Shown here piece after piece: positions 1-13,600 of a stretch of DNA of 64,000 bases. The first letter of the stretch is position 1; each line of letters opens with the position of its first letter. The translations under genes and the position numbers were made by a program. The notes below the pieces were generated by a model, which worked only from the letters and a program-made list of their open reading frames with translations, was not told the origin of the DNA and made no database searches. The stretch lies in the NCBI GenBank assembly GCA_025642065.1, contig JAODUP010000156.1, positions 467,001 to 531,000 of the forward strand, in the 5' to 3' direction. Source of the stretch: Paralvinella palmiformis (taxonomy: Eukaryota; Annelida; Polychaeta; Terebellida; Alvinellidae).

Positions 1-402
1 TGTGTGTTAACGTTCTGTAGATCTGGAACCGCAACCAGCCTTTATAGGGTAGCAAATAAAGAGCAAGCTGTACTGAAGGTTCAATAAGAAACTTTGTTCA
101 TTTAATAATATGTACATCTCTTGATATTATGATATTTCATAAAGCTTACAGCCGAATGTGTCGGGATGTAAATAACGGATACCGTATGGATTACGTCGTA
201 CATTTACTGACGTGATTCATCCGAAGCAATATTTTTTTTACCATCTCATTCTCAGTTGATCTTGTATAATGGTCATGAACTTGGCAAACGAATGTACTGA
301 CTTGTATTGTACTCGGAGGTGTGAGAAAAATGATGACAATATTAAGTATTACAAGCTGCCATCCTGACCGTACCCATCTAATTGAAGACTGCTCCAAAAT
401 TT

Positions 403-578
403 GTCACCTACTGCGCATACATCAAGAATGTAGTAGATTCATCCTCTAACACAAACTTTTTTAATCCCCACCGCCCACCCCCATTTTAAACATTTCTCTT
501 GTTTAACAAATATTCCCACTCCTAAACACAGTGTCTGTCTGTGTTATCTGGTAACAGGAAGATACATCTTCAGTCGAG
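403..578 (+). repeat. 176-bp exact duplicate, copy 1
   Basis: This block is repeated base for base, by eye, at 3452-3627 in the same orientation. Copy 1 ends inside candidate exon 558-611 and includes that exon's acceptor. Confidence 0.9.
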
Positions 579-611
579 AAAATCTCACAGAGCACGATCC
601 AGTTGTCCTCG
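558..611 (+). CDS. Candidate first visible exon of the coiled-coil gene
   Basis: Acceptor GGTAACAG at 557 follows a T-rich stretch. The donor is GTCAGT at 612. The 54-nt exon reads EDTSSVEKISQSTIQLSS and is phase 0 on both sides, which matches the phase-0 exon at 778. The donor is weak, so it could be an alternative exon or a false call. Its acceptor and first 21 nt are duplicated exactly at 3607-3627. Confidence 0.5.
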
Positions 612-3600
612 GTCAGTTTAAATCACCTTCTCACACCTTCAGCCACAAACATCTTATCAGTTTTAAATAAACTGAAACATTCACCTTCTAACCAGCGTTA
701 CTCGCGATGTCGGTGACGTTTCGTCGTGATCTGAGATCTTCGTATTGTTATCGTCGGGATTAACCTTCTTTCATCAGATATTCGAATTGGAACAAGATCT
801 CGGTGCAAAAGCTGCACTGTTAGCCGAGAGGGAGCAGCGAGCGACCGACTTGGAAAAACAGCTACATAAGGGCAACGCTGTACTGAAGATGTCATCGGAG
901 AAACTGACGGAGTTAGAGTCAAAACAGGGTATTCTGGAATCACAGGTCGGTTGGGACAATTTCAGTATTTCCATATTATTATACGGACAGTTGGTAGATT
1001 AAGAAGAAACAAAACTTTAGTAATCGTATTGTATTATCGTCCGTGACATACAAATTCTGAAGATCTTTTCTTGTCCAGTTTTTTTTCTCCATTTATTCAT
1101 CTCTTTAAATATCATTGTTCATGTTTGTTTGTTTGTTTGTTTGTTTGTTTGTTTGTTTGTTTGTTTGTTTGTTTGTTTGCATATTTGTTTTTCACATATT
1201 TGGATGATGATGATGATGATAATTATAATAAATGAATTTTTATTTCCGGATCTAATAAACAGTTTTCGTAGTGCTGTACGGGTTAAATAAACTTCTTGTA
1301 AGGAAGGAACTGGGGGGAGGGGTTAAATGCAAAATTATAATTGACCAATTAAAGAACCATGATGATACATTCTGTTAATTCATACCAGTACAAGACTATC
1401 CAAAATTTAAACATATACTGTCCTTGTCGTTTAGATCACAGTTGTGAATCTAGTTATCTTATTAACGATGTTGATTTTGCCATTTTGGATTGGAAGTCAG
1501 TTTCACGATTGGCAAAGAAGTTGGAAAGTTTTGTTAGAAAGTATTGCGAAGAAAGATATCTTGTGAGTTCCAGAGATATACATAATTTACTGATATAGTA
1601 TCGTACATCAATATTTATATATTTGATGTCTACGTTGACGGCTGACGGTGATACAGGCGCACACAGAACCCCAGTATTATGTAATATAGGAAGACAGCTT
1701 CATAGCTACGCCGGTCCAACAGCGTTCCACATCTGTTTCACAATTACTTGAGGGTATTTTGGCTCCATCTTTCCGTACTGCTCCCCTGTGAGAGGTGGGG
1801 GAGGTGTATCTGAACTACTCCAACACATGCTGAATAAGCGACAGCCTGGGGATCCTCCCCGAACAACAAAGCCGATGTTGGAAATAAAATGCTATTCTAT
1901 ATTGGAGGAGTTGTTTTAAAGTATTTGATATTTGTTATTATTTTTCAGAAACTTCACAAAGGTGTTTAAATACAAATATAAAAATATTGCCTTTATGCCT
2001 TTAAACAGATGCACAAAATACTAATCATATTTGAATATTGTATGACATATTTGAATATTATATGACATATTTGAATATTGTATGACATATTTGAATATTG
2101 TATGACATATTTGAATATTGTATGACATATTTGAATATTGTATCACATCTTTGAATATTGTATCACATATTTGAATATTGTATCACATATTTGAATATTG
2201 TATCACATATTTGAATATTGCATTTACACACTAGTTTTGTTATCCAGATCTTGTCATTAGAAGGACAGTTGGAGAGACAACGTGATGAGTCGAGAGGAGA
2301 AAATGATAAACTACGGGAGAAGTTAACGACCGCAGAAGATAAACTGGCTAGAACATGTCAGGATCTTAATTGTTGTGAGCAGGAACTCCGGGAGAGAGAT
2401 AAACAAATAGAGTAAGTTTAATATAAAAAAAGGAAGCCTAGACATATACGTAGACGTGAGCATAGACATAATAAACACAGGCCATTGCACAGGTATTTGT
2501 ATGCAGATGTGTGCATATGAATGTGTATAGGTTGTAAGGTAATAGTATCTGTGATTGTATTAACGTACCGTATATACTCGTGTATAGGCCGCAGTTTTGA
2601 TACCACAAAATCACTGCCAAAAGCTTATACACGGGTCAGACTAAAAGGGAAGGTAATGTTTGGCATAATTTAGGGGGAAATACAATAATATTGTTTCTCA
2701 ACATTAATAATGAATATATGAACAACAAACAAATTAATTAGGTCTGTTTTCTCTGTTGTCTTTCGAAGCCAAACTTAATCGTGATAACTGCCATGATTCT
2801 TTAATCCGATGCTCTAATTAGTGATGTGACCACAAAGGTACAGGTCCAAATCGGCTGCGATATGAAAATGGCTGCACTATGACCAATACAACCAGCTCCA
2901 TAAACTATTAGAGGCTGATGTTATTTTTGGAATGTGTATAATAATTGGTCTATCTAAGACGTGTCATTACTATCGATATGTGTGTAATTGAATGGTAAAT
3001 GAGGCCATGCAAAAGTGACCATAGAAGCCACATCAAAGGAAAACGATTACAGCAAACGATGTGTTAATTACTTCCAAAGCTGGCACATGGGAACTACTAA
3101 TAAACTACTTCAAACAGCATTACCGAAATGAACACACAGCAGCAGGTAACCTGAAACGGCCTTTGTTACCTATCATCACACAGTGGGTGAAAATGGTCTG
3201 GGATTAAATCGACACCAGCAGCATTACCAAATTGTTCAAGAAGTGATCTATCAGCAATTATTTAGATGGCACAGATGATATATTGTGGATGAACATTATG
3301 ACAAATCCGACACTGACTCTGACAAAGAAGGCAAACAGATATAACAGATGTTCAACGAAGATAGTGATGATGATGAATTTTTGGTTTTTGAATAAATTTG
3401 CTGGATTTATTGCATCTTATACACAGGTTCGACTCTAGGGGGATTTATTGGGTCACCTACTGCGCATACATCAAGAATGTAGTAGATTCATCCTCTAACA
3501 CAAACTTTTTTAATCCCCACCGCCCACCCCCATTTTAAACATTTCTCTTGTTTAACAAATATTCCCACTCCTAAACACAGTGTCTGTCTGTGTTATCTGG

Positions 3601-4568
3601 TAACAGGAAGATACATCTTCAGTCGAGCAATAATTTCAGTATGTTTGTCCACATTAATGAGATGTTTTTATGTTTATTTACATTTAATATTCTATAATCA
3701 TTTCTAATACAGAACTTTACAGCGGGATCTTGTGGCAGCTGAACAACAGGTGGATGACTCGAGGTCGCAGCTGGAAGAAGCCCAGTCGGATATCAACCAG
3801 CTGGAAGCTCAGACGTCAGAGCTGGAGCAGCAGTTGAATGCCTCTCGGATGGAAGTACGAACCTACAGGAACCAAAGTAATTGGTTTTTGTGTCTTCTTG
3901 AGTTTTCCACAAAGTGAAGCCAGATGTGAAGCTACATAAAACCCAATTATCATTATGACGAATTGACAATTAAATGTTTTTTTAATCTAATATACAGATT
4001 ACTTTCTACAAGTAATCTGTTCCACATCGATGTATGTGCCATGTGTCCGTCTCTACCTGTTACTTGTGTACTAATTATACACCTTTAGCTCTCGTTTTCC
4101 TCCGTGTGCTTGGACGATCATGATACGATTGTCTCGGACTATCTGTTTGTACACGAAATTACTCTGCCTATTCCAGGCCCGTTGGCGTGGTTGTGTGTTG
4201 TTTGTTATGTGTGTAAATATTGGGGGCTCATGGTGTTTTAGCTTCCCAGGCATCGTTGACTTAACAGAATTCTGACCCATTTCAGACACTGTACATGACA
4301 TGCCCTGATCTCGACCCATCACGTCATGCAACGGAAATCCTTGTTTCGAGTAATATTTATGGGGCCAGACGCCAAGATAAATTTTTGCCAAACTGTTTAA
4401 CTTTTCACAGTTTGGGAGTGGCCAATATTGAGCTGGGTAATATTGCAGATTTGTAGCTACGTGCAACTAAAACGTAGAGCCCTTGTATCTTTGCGAAAAC
4501 TGTATACATTTCAGAAAGCGGTTGTTTATTTTACATGTAAACATTTCATTCATCTAAACAGTATTATA

Positions 4569-4605
<37 letters not shown>

Positions 4606-7600
4606 GAGAGTGTGTGTGTGTGTGTGTATATATGTGTGTGTATATGTGTGTGTGTGTGCATGCATGCACTTGCCAAATTATAATTTGGTTTTATGTATTA
4701 CATAAAACTGTATTTGCATGAATCTACACTGTGGATGGGGGAGGACTTTTCCTTAAGTGACATCATCTTTGTCAAATGTTATCTTTCTTCATTGAGTCAT
4801 CATCCGATATCATCATCAGCAGCAGCATCATCATTAATTTATTTATATTTCATACGGTTATACCGTTTTATCAAGTTAAATTAGTACACTGTTGATGAGG
4901 AGAATGTCTGAAGCTCGTTGCCAGTAATACAATTATCTTTGTTTTAATGGCTTGATGACTGAACACACAGATCCTTGTAAATGTCACTTATGTAATCCAA
5001 AGAAATTCCGTTAGTGTACAAACAGATTGATTCCTTAACCGCTATTGTTACTGAGAGGCTTAGTATATGCGATGAAAAATCACGGATTTACTGCATCCTG
5101 ATGATCCCATTTTACTGTTGCTTGTTCTAACGGATAACAAATAGGAAAACAGGTATTCGGCTGAATAGGTCAGGCCCTTCCCAATTAGCATAATTATATA
5201 TTTCTGTATAAATTATAATGTTAGCGTAAATTGGAAATATATTCAGATCATATCATAAAGCTTGATGTGATATAATTATACCATATCATAAAGCTTGATG
5301 TGATATGATTATACCATGTCATAAAGCTTGATGTGATATGATTATACCATATCAAAAAGCTTGATGTGATATAATTATACCGTATCATAAAGCTTGATGT
5401 GATATGATTATACTGTATCATAAAGCTTGATGTGATATGATTATACCGTATCATAAAGCATGACAAATAATTGATTATTGTCATTTTTTCAGTGGATAGT
5501 CTTGAAAATGAGATAACAAGTCTTCAGGATGAGATTGATAAAAAGAATGAGACATTGTCCGACCTTCACTCACAGCTGCACAGTAAATGCTCTGAGGTGA
5601 CGCAGTTGAAGGTATATAGAAAGACGTGCAGGGATTAGCTTGTTTTATGGCTGCATACATTTGACTGCTGAAACAATCTTAGCTGTATCAGTGCAATGTC
5701 AATATTATTGTTTTTATGTTTCACTGGCACACTGCGCAACACATGTCCAGGTCATGGAATCAAATTCTGGTATCTGTTGGATGTTTTCGTCTGGTTATCT
5801 CTATTCAGGGTTCCCACACATTCTGGAAAATAACAAATTCATTTTCCAAGTCCTGTAATTTTTCAAAATCAGGAAATGTCCTGGGAAAATATTCCCTGGA
5901 AAAAAAATCCACTTAGAATAAAAAAGCCGGCAAATAAATTTTAGCCTGTAGAAGAAAACTTCAATTGTAGAAGAAAAACTGTACTGATACCTAGGCCTAG
6001 TCTTGATATCCCATGTTAGTTAAAATTTAAATAAAAGTGGGTGAGCTAAACAGCTAAAAGGGGTGAGGAGGAGACTGTACCGTAAAAATGTCAATAATCG
6101 TTCATACATTGATTAAATATATGCTTTTATCACATATCTTGATTTATTAGCTTTAAATCTTGTATATTTTGTCCTGGAAAATGGTATTATAATACGTCCC
6201 CAGTATGACCAACATTGTAATGGTGAGATGCGAATATATAAACAAACTTTTATTAAATGTTTAGATTGTTTTTCTAATCTCAGGGGAAATAGATTCAATG
6301 TCAGCCATTGTTGAAGTTAATAACAACAAATTTGGATGATACAGTAGCATAGTGGTTAGAGCATTCCATTGCAAACCTTCAGGTTGTGGGCTCGAATCCA
6401 ACTCATGCCTGGGCTTGTGGCTTGTTTCCTTAGGCAGTGGCCCTTTTGCCGAAAGTCCCAGGTGTGACCAGCACCGAGGCTAAAGAATTTGATGAAAATT
6501 TCAAATACAATCGCCTACTGTTAGATAAGAACAAGAATTATGTTTATCATATTAATTTGAGTCAGTTGAAAAAAATTCAACTATAGTCCATGTTTGTCAA
6601 GGTTCCCATGGTAATGGAAAATCTTGGGGGAAAAAGGGTTCCCATGATAAGTCGTTGAAAAGTCATACAAAGGGGTCAGCATCATGTCAAATGTCATGAA
6701 ATTGGTCTCAAGTGGTGTCAGTTCTTATCCAGCAAAAATCCAACAAAACTCACAAACTTGGCAAATAGTACTCCCGGAAAAAGGATATTATTGTCATGGA
6801 AAGTCGAAGGAAAGATGTGGAATTTATTTATGAGGTTTTTGTGGGAACTCTGGTTTGTTTGTACACAGCCACTTTATAACCCATAAATCTAGTTGTACTT
6901 TGATCTTGTATGGTGTCAGCAGTCTGAAAAAAAATGGTTATGGTTTGATTTATTATTTCCGTTTACATAAGCTATAGTGATGCATTGTGGGAGAATCAAA
7001 ATCAGTATACGTAGTGTAAAGGATGATCTAATGGTTTATGAGTAACTAGTTTAAGTAACACAACCAGCTTTCATTCGTGTGATAAAAAAGGCCCTTTAAC
7101 TCCACACCTTGGTAAGTGATATCGGAACATTTGGTCTCCCTGTTAGGTTGAGCTGGAAGCCACGAGGGGGCAGCACCAGATAGGAGACAGTCAGGCGAAG
7201 AGATTAGAAGAGACCATAGTTGAGAAGGAGAGTAAACTTACTGAACTTGGCAACAGATATAGGTGATGATATGAACTTCTGTGTATTAACTAATTAATGG
7301 TAGTTCTTTTGATAAATGATATGTCAACAGTTAGCTCTTAGCTTTTGGTTCTTATCTAAAAGGTTTTAACTTAGCAATAAAAACACTGGTGTTTGTTATT
7401 ATTTTTTTTTGGGGGGTGGCTGTTTCTAAAACACAAAAAGTGTATAGAGCCTTAAATAAAAAACACTGGTGTTTGTTATTAGTATTTTTTTTTGGGGGGG
7501 GGTCTGTTCAAATTTGATGAGAAATATTCTGAAAATCTGTTTTGGTGACAAGTGGTATGCTTTATTGATCTAATGATACACACATAATTTGTACATGAAT

Positions 7601-10600
7601 GGGCACATCTTCTTGGGGTTAAAGTGACCAAGAGTTTCTTATGACTTGCTAAAAAAAAGTTTATACGTTCATTATGGTACAAAAAATCATAGAGTTTTCC
7701 ACCATTTTACCATTCTAGTTCTGTACAAGAGAGTCTGGATCATAAACAGTTGGAGATAGAGCAGTTGTATATCACACTGCGTCAACAAGAATATCAGCTG
7801 CATCAACGGTCTACTCAGGTATGTATCCATGTATAACTCACACACAGAATTGTAGAAAGCTTGGCTTTTTTACAACCAACATGTTACTAGATCCAAAACT
7901 CAATAACAAAAAGATGCCGAAATTTTGCGTACAGAGATCTTGGTGAGCTTGAGAGTACCTAAGATGGCCCTAGTCCAACAGTAACGGGAACCAAAAGGGG
8001 CTACTTAAAGAACTATTCCTAAACATAGCTACTGAAGTGAAACTTCTCTGTCCAGACCAATAGTGGCAATTCAAACTGATTTGGTGCTAATGCATTCAGT
8101 AACTCATTTGGCGAAAAAGAAAAAACAGAGCCTTAAACTGTCAAATATGACAATTAATAGAAAACAGTAGTACTAGTGGAGCCACCTATGGCGGGGGTCG
8201 AAATAAGTGCTGGTTGGTTGGCTAGTGACCGACAAATAATGAGAAGAACCATTTGAAATGAGATCAGCGGTTGATCTGTTGGACCAATTGATAATTAAAG
8301 ATCCTTTCATATTCAACAGTTGACCATACTTTTTATAACATACTTCCTCATTGGTCAGATGGTTAACTTTACCACTCCTGGCAGCCAATCAAATTTAGCT
8401 TTGTAACCTATCTTTGGCATTTGACCTTGACCTTAAAATGACTACAAATTACAATTTCTTTGATAGACAACCCTCCCCCCAACTAAATACTCTAGATGCA
8501 TCTGAGAATGAATTTGACAAATCAGCAGAGTAAGGGTTTATCCTGAATTTAATTTTAACTAGAAATTTGTTTTTATTTCAGGTTTTTTTCATGACAGTTT
8601 TTCAAATAAATGATCAAAATGATGGTGCCTCAGTTTTTTGGGGCATTCACTTTCATCTATGAATCAATGAAGTATTATGAGATGTTTCAGCCATAATTTG
8701 GAGTTACATCATCATCACCTTGATGAAAAATTAACAGTAAACAAACAACAAAAAAACATATTAATAATTAACTAGTCTTAAAAATGGAATGATAAACTGG
8801 TAACATCTTACAATTAACTAATGTCTTGATGTGCATTAATAATAAATAATATCTATTTTTGAAAATTACAGATAAAAAAGTTACTAAAATATTACTCTAA
8901 CAATTGTGTTTAAATGACCCATATTTTCTCTAAGACCCTCCCATTTACAATGATATCCCCTCACAACTGATCAATTTGCTTGCCTTGCTTTAAACCACTT
9001 TTGGTAGGACCAGTGAAATTTAGGGACAAAAATTACTTTTTAGGTCAATTGGTCATCTTGATCAATAGACTTTTGTTACTTATTTCAAACTTTATTTCAA
9101 AGGACTAATTCTGGGAACAATAAACAGCTGTGATAACATTAAAATAAACTATATTACAAGCAATATAAGAGTAACATTTGGTTGTAATATACAAATACCA
9201 CATGATTACGTATGGCACACACAGAACAGTTGGTAGAACTTTACACTACAAACTTCTAGCTCGGGGTTCAACTCCCACTATTAGCTGTGTATATGTCGGC
9301 TGTATTTCCCAGATGTGACTGGTGCTAGATGAAACACCCACTCACTCACTTCTACTACTATTTCTGCCTTAATAATAGTTTAATTATGATATCTTTAAAA
9401 TGATACCAAAAGACATATTTAGATTATTCCCATCCCATGGCCATTAGTACCAGATGTGTATGTGCTGAGACTAAACAGAACTTTCTCTTTTTTTTTCAAT
9501 TACAGGCAGTAAATCTGCCTTAAATGATCTGTTGTGTTATTAGTTCAGCTGAGTTGCCTTATTAGGAAAGGTTCTGCTGTAGGTGTGGGTTTTATCAACG
9601 TTCATTATAGAGCGAGGATTTGTGACATATTTAATGCCCCAACAATTACCCTAACAGCTTTTACTGGTTATTGTTCTAATTAACATAACAACATGTTGTT
9701 GTTTTTGTTGTTGATGGTAGATCACTCAACTTGATCTCATACTGAAAGAACACAAGAATGAGATGGAGCAGAGACTCTCTTCGCTGAATGCTGCACATAA
9801 AAAGAGTCAACTTGAGGCTGACCAAAGACTTAAACAGGTATTGTCTAAGTACCGGACACCCCCCGCATTTTCATCATTTTCTCATGATGCTTCATGTTTA
9901 TGTTCAGAAAAGGGCATCAGATTAAATTTTTTTTAAGTAATCTTGTATACTGGTAAGTTGGTTACTAATAATAATAATAATATACCGTATTTATAATATA
10001 CCATTAAGCCGGTACTTTGTGTCAACATTTTGACCCTTATTTTGGGGGGTCGGCTTAATGGCCAGTGTTAAGAAATCCAGTCATCGGGAGAAAATAATTT
10101 CAGTGTGTTAGCAGCCGTCTAGACTAGATCTAGATGCAAACAGACATCGGTCGTCATTTTGATTTAAACTCATTCAGTCATGGAGTGAAAATAGAAGTGA
10201 AACAAGTTGATGATAATTATACATGGCTTTATAATGAAAATAAGTATTTATATGTAGAATTATCGGGTTTTTGTAATTATGGATAAATGTTGTTTGAATC
10301 AGTAGCGCATTTCACAAAGGCAGTGTCGGTAACAAGACAACTCGTTCCCAAGACATCCTGTACACAAGAACATCATATTTCATTCGTTTGGTGGCCTAGA
10401 CATTAGGGTGCCCCTATATACATATTTTTTCTGCGCATAATTAAGCTAATAACGGGATAATTACTGATTAATTAATTTATTTCCAATAGAGAGTTAGTTA
10501 CTAACTGACCCCATATACTGGTAATTTACATTGTCTCGGTTATTGCCGCGTTAGTGACTAAAACGTACCATCAAAGGTTCAATATGTCTAATTATTTCTA

Positions 10601-13600
10601 AGGCATTGACCTCATATGCAGTTCATTGAATGTTTAATCATGCCCTTAATTTAAGTTTAGGGTCCTATGTATGCATTAACAGTTTGTGTAAATGATCGTT
10701 ATAATTTGCCATGATCTATTGACAGTATTCAAAACACATTGGTACGAATAACGAATTATGAAAACAAAACTATTTCCTGCATTCAGATCGTCTCCTGGAA
10801 ATACTGCAGGGAAAAGTTCAGATATATAGGTCGGCTTAATGGACAGTACTACCATAAATCGTGATATTTTAGGCCCAAAAAACTACCTTGACTTAATCGC
10901 CGGGTTCGCTTAATGGCCAGGACCTATGGTACATCTAACAAAACATCTTTTTACAGTTATAATCATTCACCTAACTTTACAAACTATATAGTTTAAAGGG
11001 ATTTACACTGAATACAGAATTAAAACATGTTCTCGCTCACAGAAGACAAACACATTTGATAAATAAACAACTCAGATCGCAGGAGTCTCATTGGTATATA
11101 CCTTTAGATCAGATCACTTAGATACAGTGATGCTGTTCCACTAAATACTTACGAATGTTTGAAACGGGATGTTGTTTAGTGGTTTGAAACATACAAGAAG
11201 TGAGAGTTAGTGGGAACAAAGATCGCTTTAAGTGTTCTGTTTTGTGAGTGCATGTTATCAGATGTGCAGCACAAGTTCTGTACTTACTGTAGGTGATTAG
11301 TCAGATAAAGAGAGGTAGCTATTATATAATGATTCATCCTCATAATCCAGTTGAGAAACTATAAGGGCTTGGACTAATCTCATTATTTATGTACTTAGGA
11401 ATAAGTTTAAGAATTGTTCTTATTTGATAATAACAAGACTGACATATAGAATTCACTTGCTTCTCCATTCTTTGAGTATCATCCAACCTAAGCTCTAAAT
11501 TTGGGACTTGGAAGAATGTATTTAACTGGATCCAACCTAGATTGCAGGTTGTTTTTTTCTTCACATGTTGCTTGGATGAGGAGAACAAATTAATCTTAGT
11601 CTTATCCTCGTTCAACTTCAGCATGTTGCTGTTCATCAAGATACTTATGTCTGTAATATATGCTTCAAATGAGGATGAAATACCAACACATTTATCGCAT
11701 GGCTCTAAAGTGTCATAGACCTGATTATCTTATGGCACGGCAATCATATTTAATGTTATGCCATTTAATAATTTCACCAACTGACTTGGTACACGTACAG
11801 TAATTCTTTCCTCCTAAAGTTACACGACTTGTCCGAAGACTTGGCGATTAACTCCTTGACGTTAATCACAGAAGCCGGTCAAAACATCTCGAGGATTTTC
11901 CAATTAACATAATATCCGGATCCATGGTGATACTGTAGGTATTATTTGGGGAATCAGAAATTACCTTAATCCTGATCATTGTCGTTCTTCTCATTCACCC
12001 GAAGTTCCTCAAAGGTAGAATATGGTAGATTTACATTTGGAATAATACCCATTGGGTTCCTCATTAGTTTGAAGAGTTTCTTTGAATCTTTTCCGCCATC
12101 CTTCAGGAGCATTTATATCACGATACTTTCTCCGTGTGATTTTGTTTCACGTGTATTTGAGCTTGTCCATATTTTATGATGAACAATACAGCCAGATGAT
12201 CACTGAAGGATTTGCCGTTGTTGTTACTGAGACAAGAGTCGCACACAGCAGAAACTCGTGGTGTGATTGATCTCGAGTCTCCAGAGATGACCTAATTATG
12301 TATATTACCCCGTTTATGGGTTGCACCATTGACATGCTGAGTCAGTCTGTAGTAATCCAATATACTGTGAAACCTACAAGCTTATTAGCCGCATGGAAAT
12401 TTAAATCACCGGTTAACATGACATTAGTTAGCATAATGACCCAGATTATCTAAATATTTAAATCATTCATCAAAGGATAATGAGTTTCTAAAACCATTTT
12501 ATTTAGATAGAGGGGGATGATACAAAATAGTAACTTAAATATATTTCTAATCCAGTCCTATTTTCATCGCACATAAATGTATTCCGGACTTTGTGAATAT
12601 TTTTCAGAAGAAAATCTACAATAATCTTTTGTTTGTTCCAAATACCGCTCTTATAGCCCACAGGATTTCAGTCATTCCTGTGGGAAATTAAAACTCTTTG
12701 TATACAGTGTCAACAACCTGGTGGCACTAGTTCCAGCACAGATGTTATAAAATATCTGTGTCATGCATATTTGTGACCGATTCACGGGTTCATTAGGTGA
12801 AAATGCCGAGTTAGAGGATTCGTTTTTCATCTATGATCAATGGATGGTGCAAAATTATTTATGAGAAGAAGCATTTCGTGGATGATTACAAAAGTATAGC
12901 TATCTGACTGCCATAAAAACTCCTCATTCATAGAAGGCGCCTCCGTGGTCTAGCAGTAGCGTGTTGGACCACAGATCACTACCACCCGGGTTCGAATCTC
13001 GGTGTGGGCATATCCGAAGGTTGTTTCATCTTTGACTTCGCCTCATTACCTTTGGAGATCGCTCGGCCCATTTAGCCTACCTTGTGCACAAAAGTGGCCG
13101 TAAAGCATCAATCATCATCAATCATCATCAATCATCATCAATCATCATCATCCTCTATTATAGAAAATTATCTGAATAAGACAATTCAAATCAATTTTGC
13201 ACATCGTCCTCTTTGACTTCATAGATATCAAGAGAAACTGATAGAAACATACAGTTGATGGACACATACATAGTCATGGGTGCTTGCGCATGCATACACA
13301 CATACACACACACACATATATACACACGCACACACACCTGTTGATACAACATTAATATTTTAATCATGTAGGTGACTGTATTAGACGAGCAAGTCAGTCA
13401 GTTGAAAGGTGAGCTACAGGAGAAAGAGTTATTGTTAGAAGAGTCCAGTAAATCCTGCTCCAGACAACAATACCAGCTTCACTCATCATCTGATAACATC
13501 AGGATCCTACAACAGGTAAAGATAATTATCTTAAAGGTGATAGGCAGATATTTTGAAATTGGTATAAATATCAAATGAAAACCTTTGTTGACATCAGTTT

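Noticed and set aside
1359..1598. Protein-like ORF with KSVSRLAKKLESFVRKY text in an intron
   Set aside because: Flanking exons already join in phase 0 and the ORF has no convincing acceptor and donor pair.
4071..4466. 131-codon antisense ORF in an intron
   Set aside because: No recognisable family and no splice or polyadenylation support; length alone is not enough in this AT-rich window.
12936..13030. Possible tRNA genes at the A-box/B-box sequences
   Set aside because: All carry SINE bodies, lack paired acceptor stems, and recur as the same family in both orientations.
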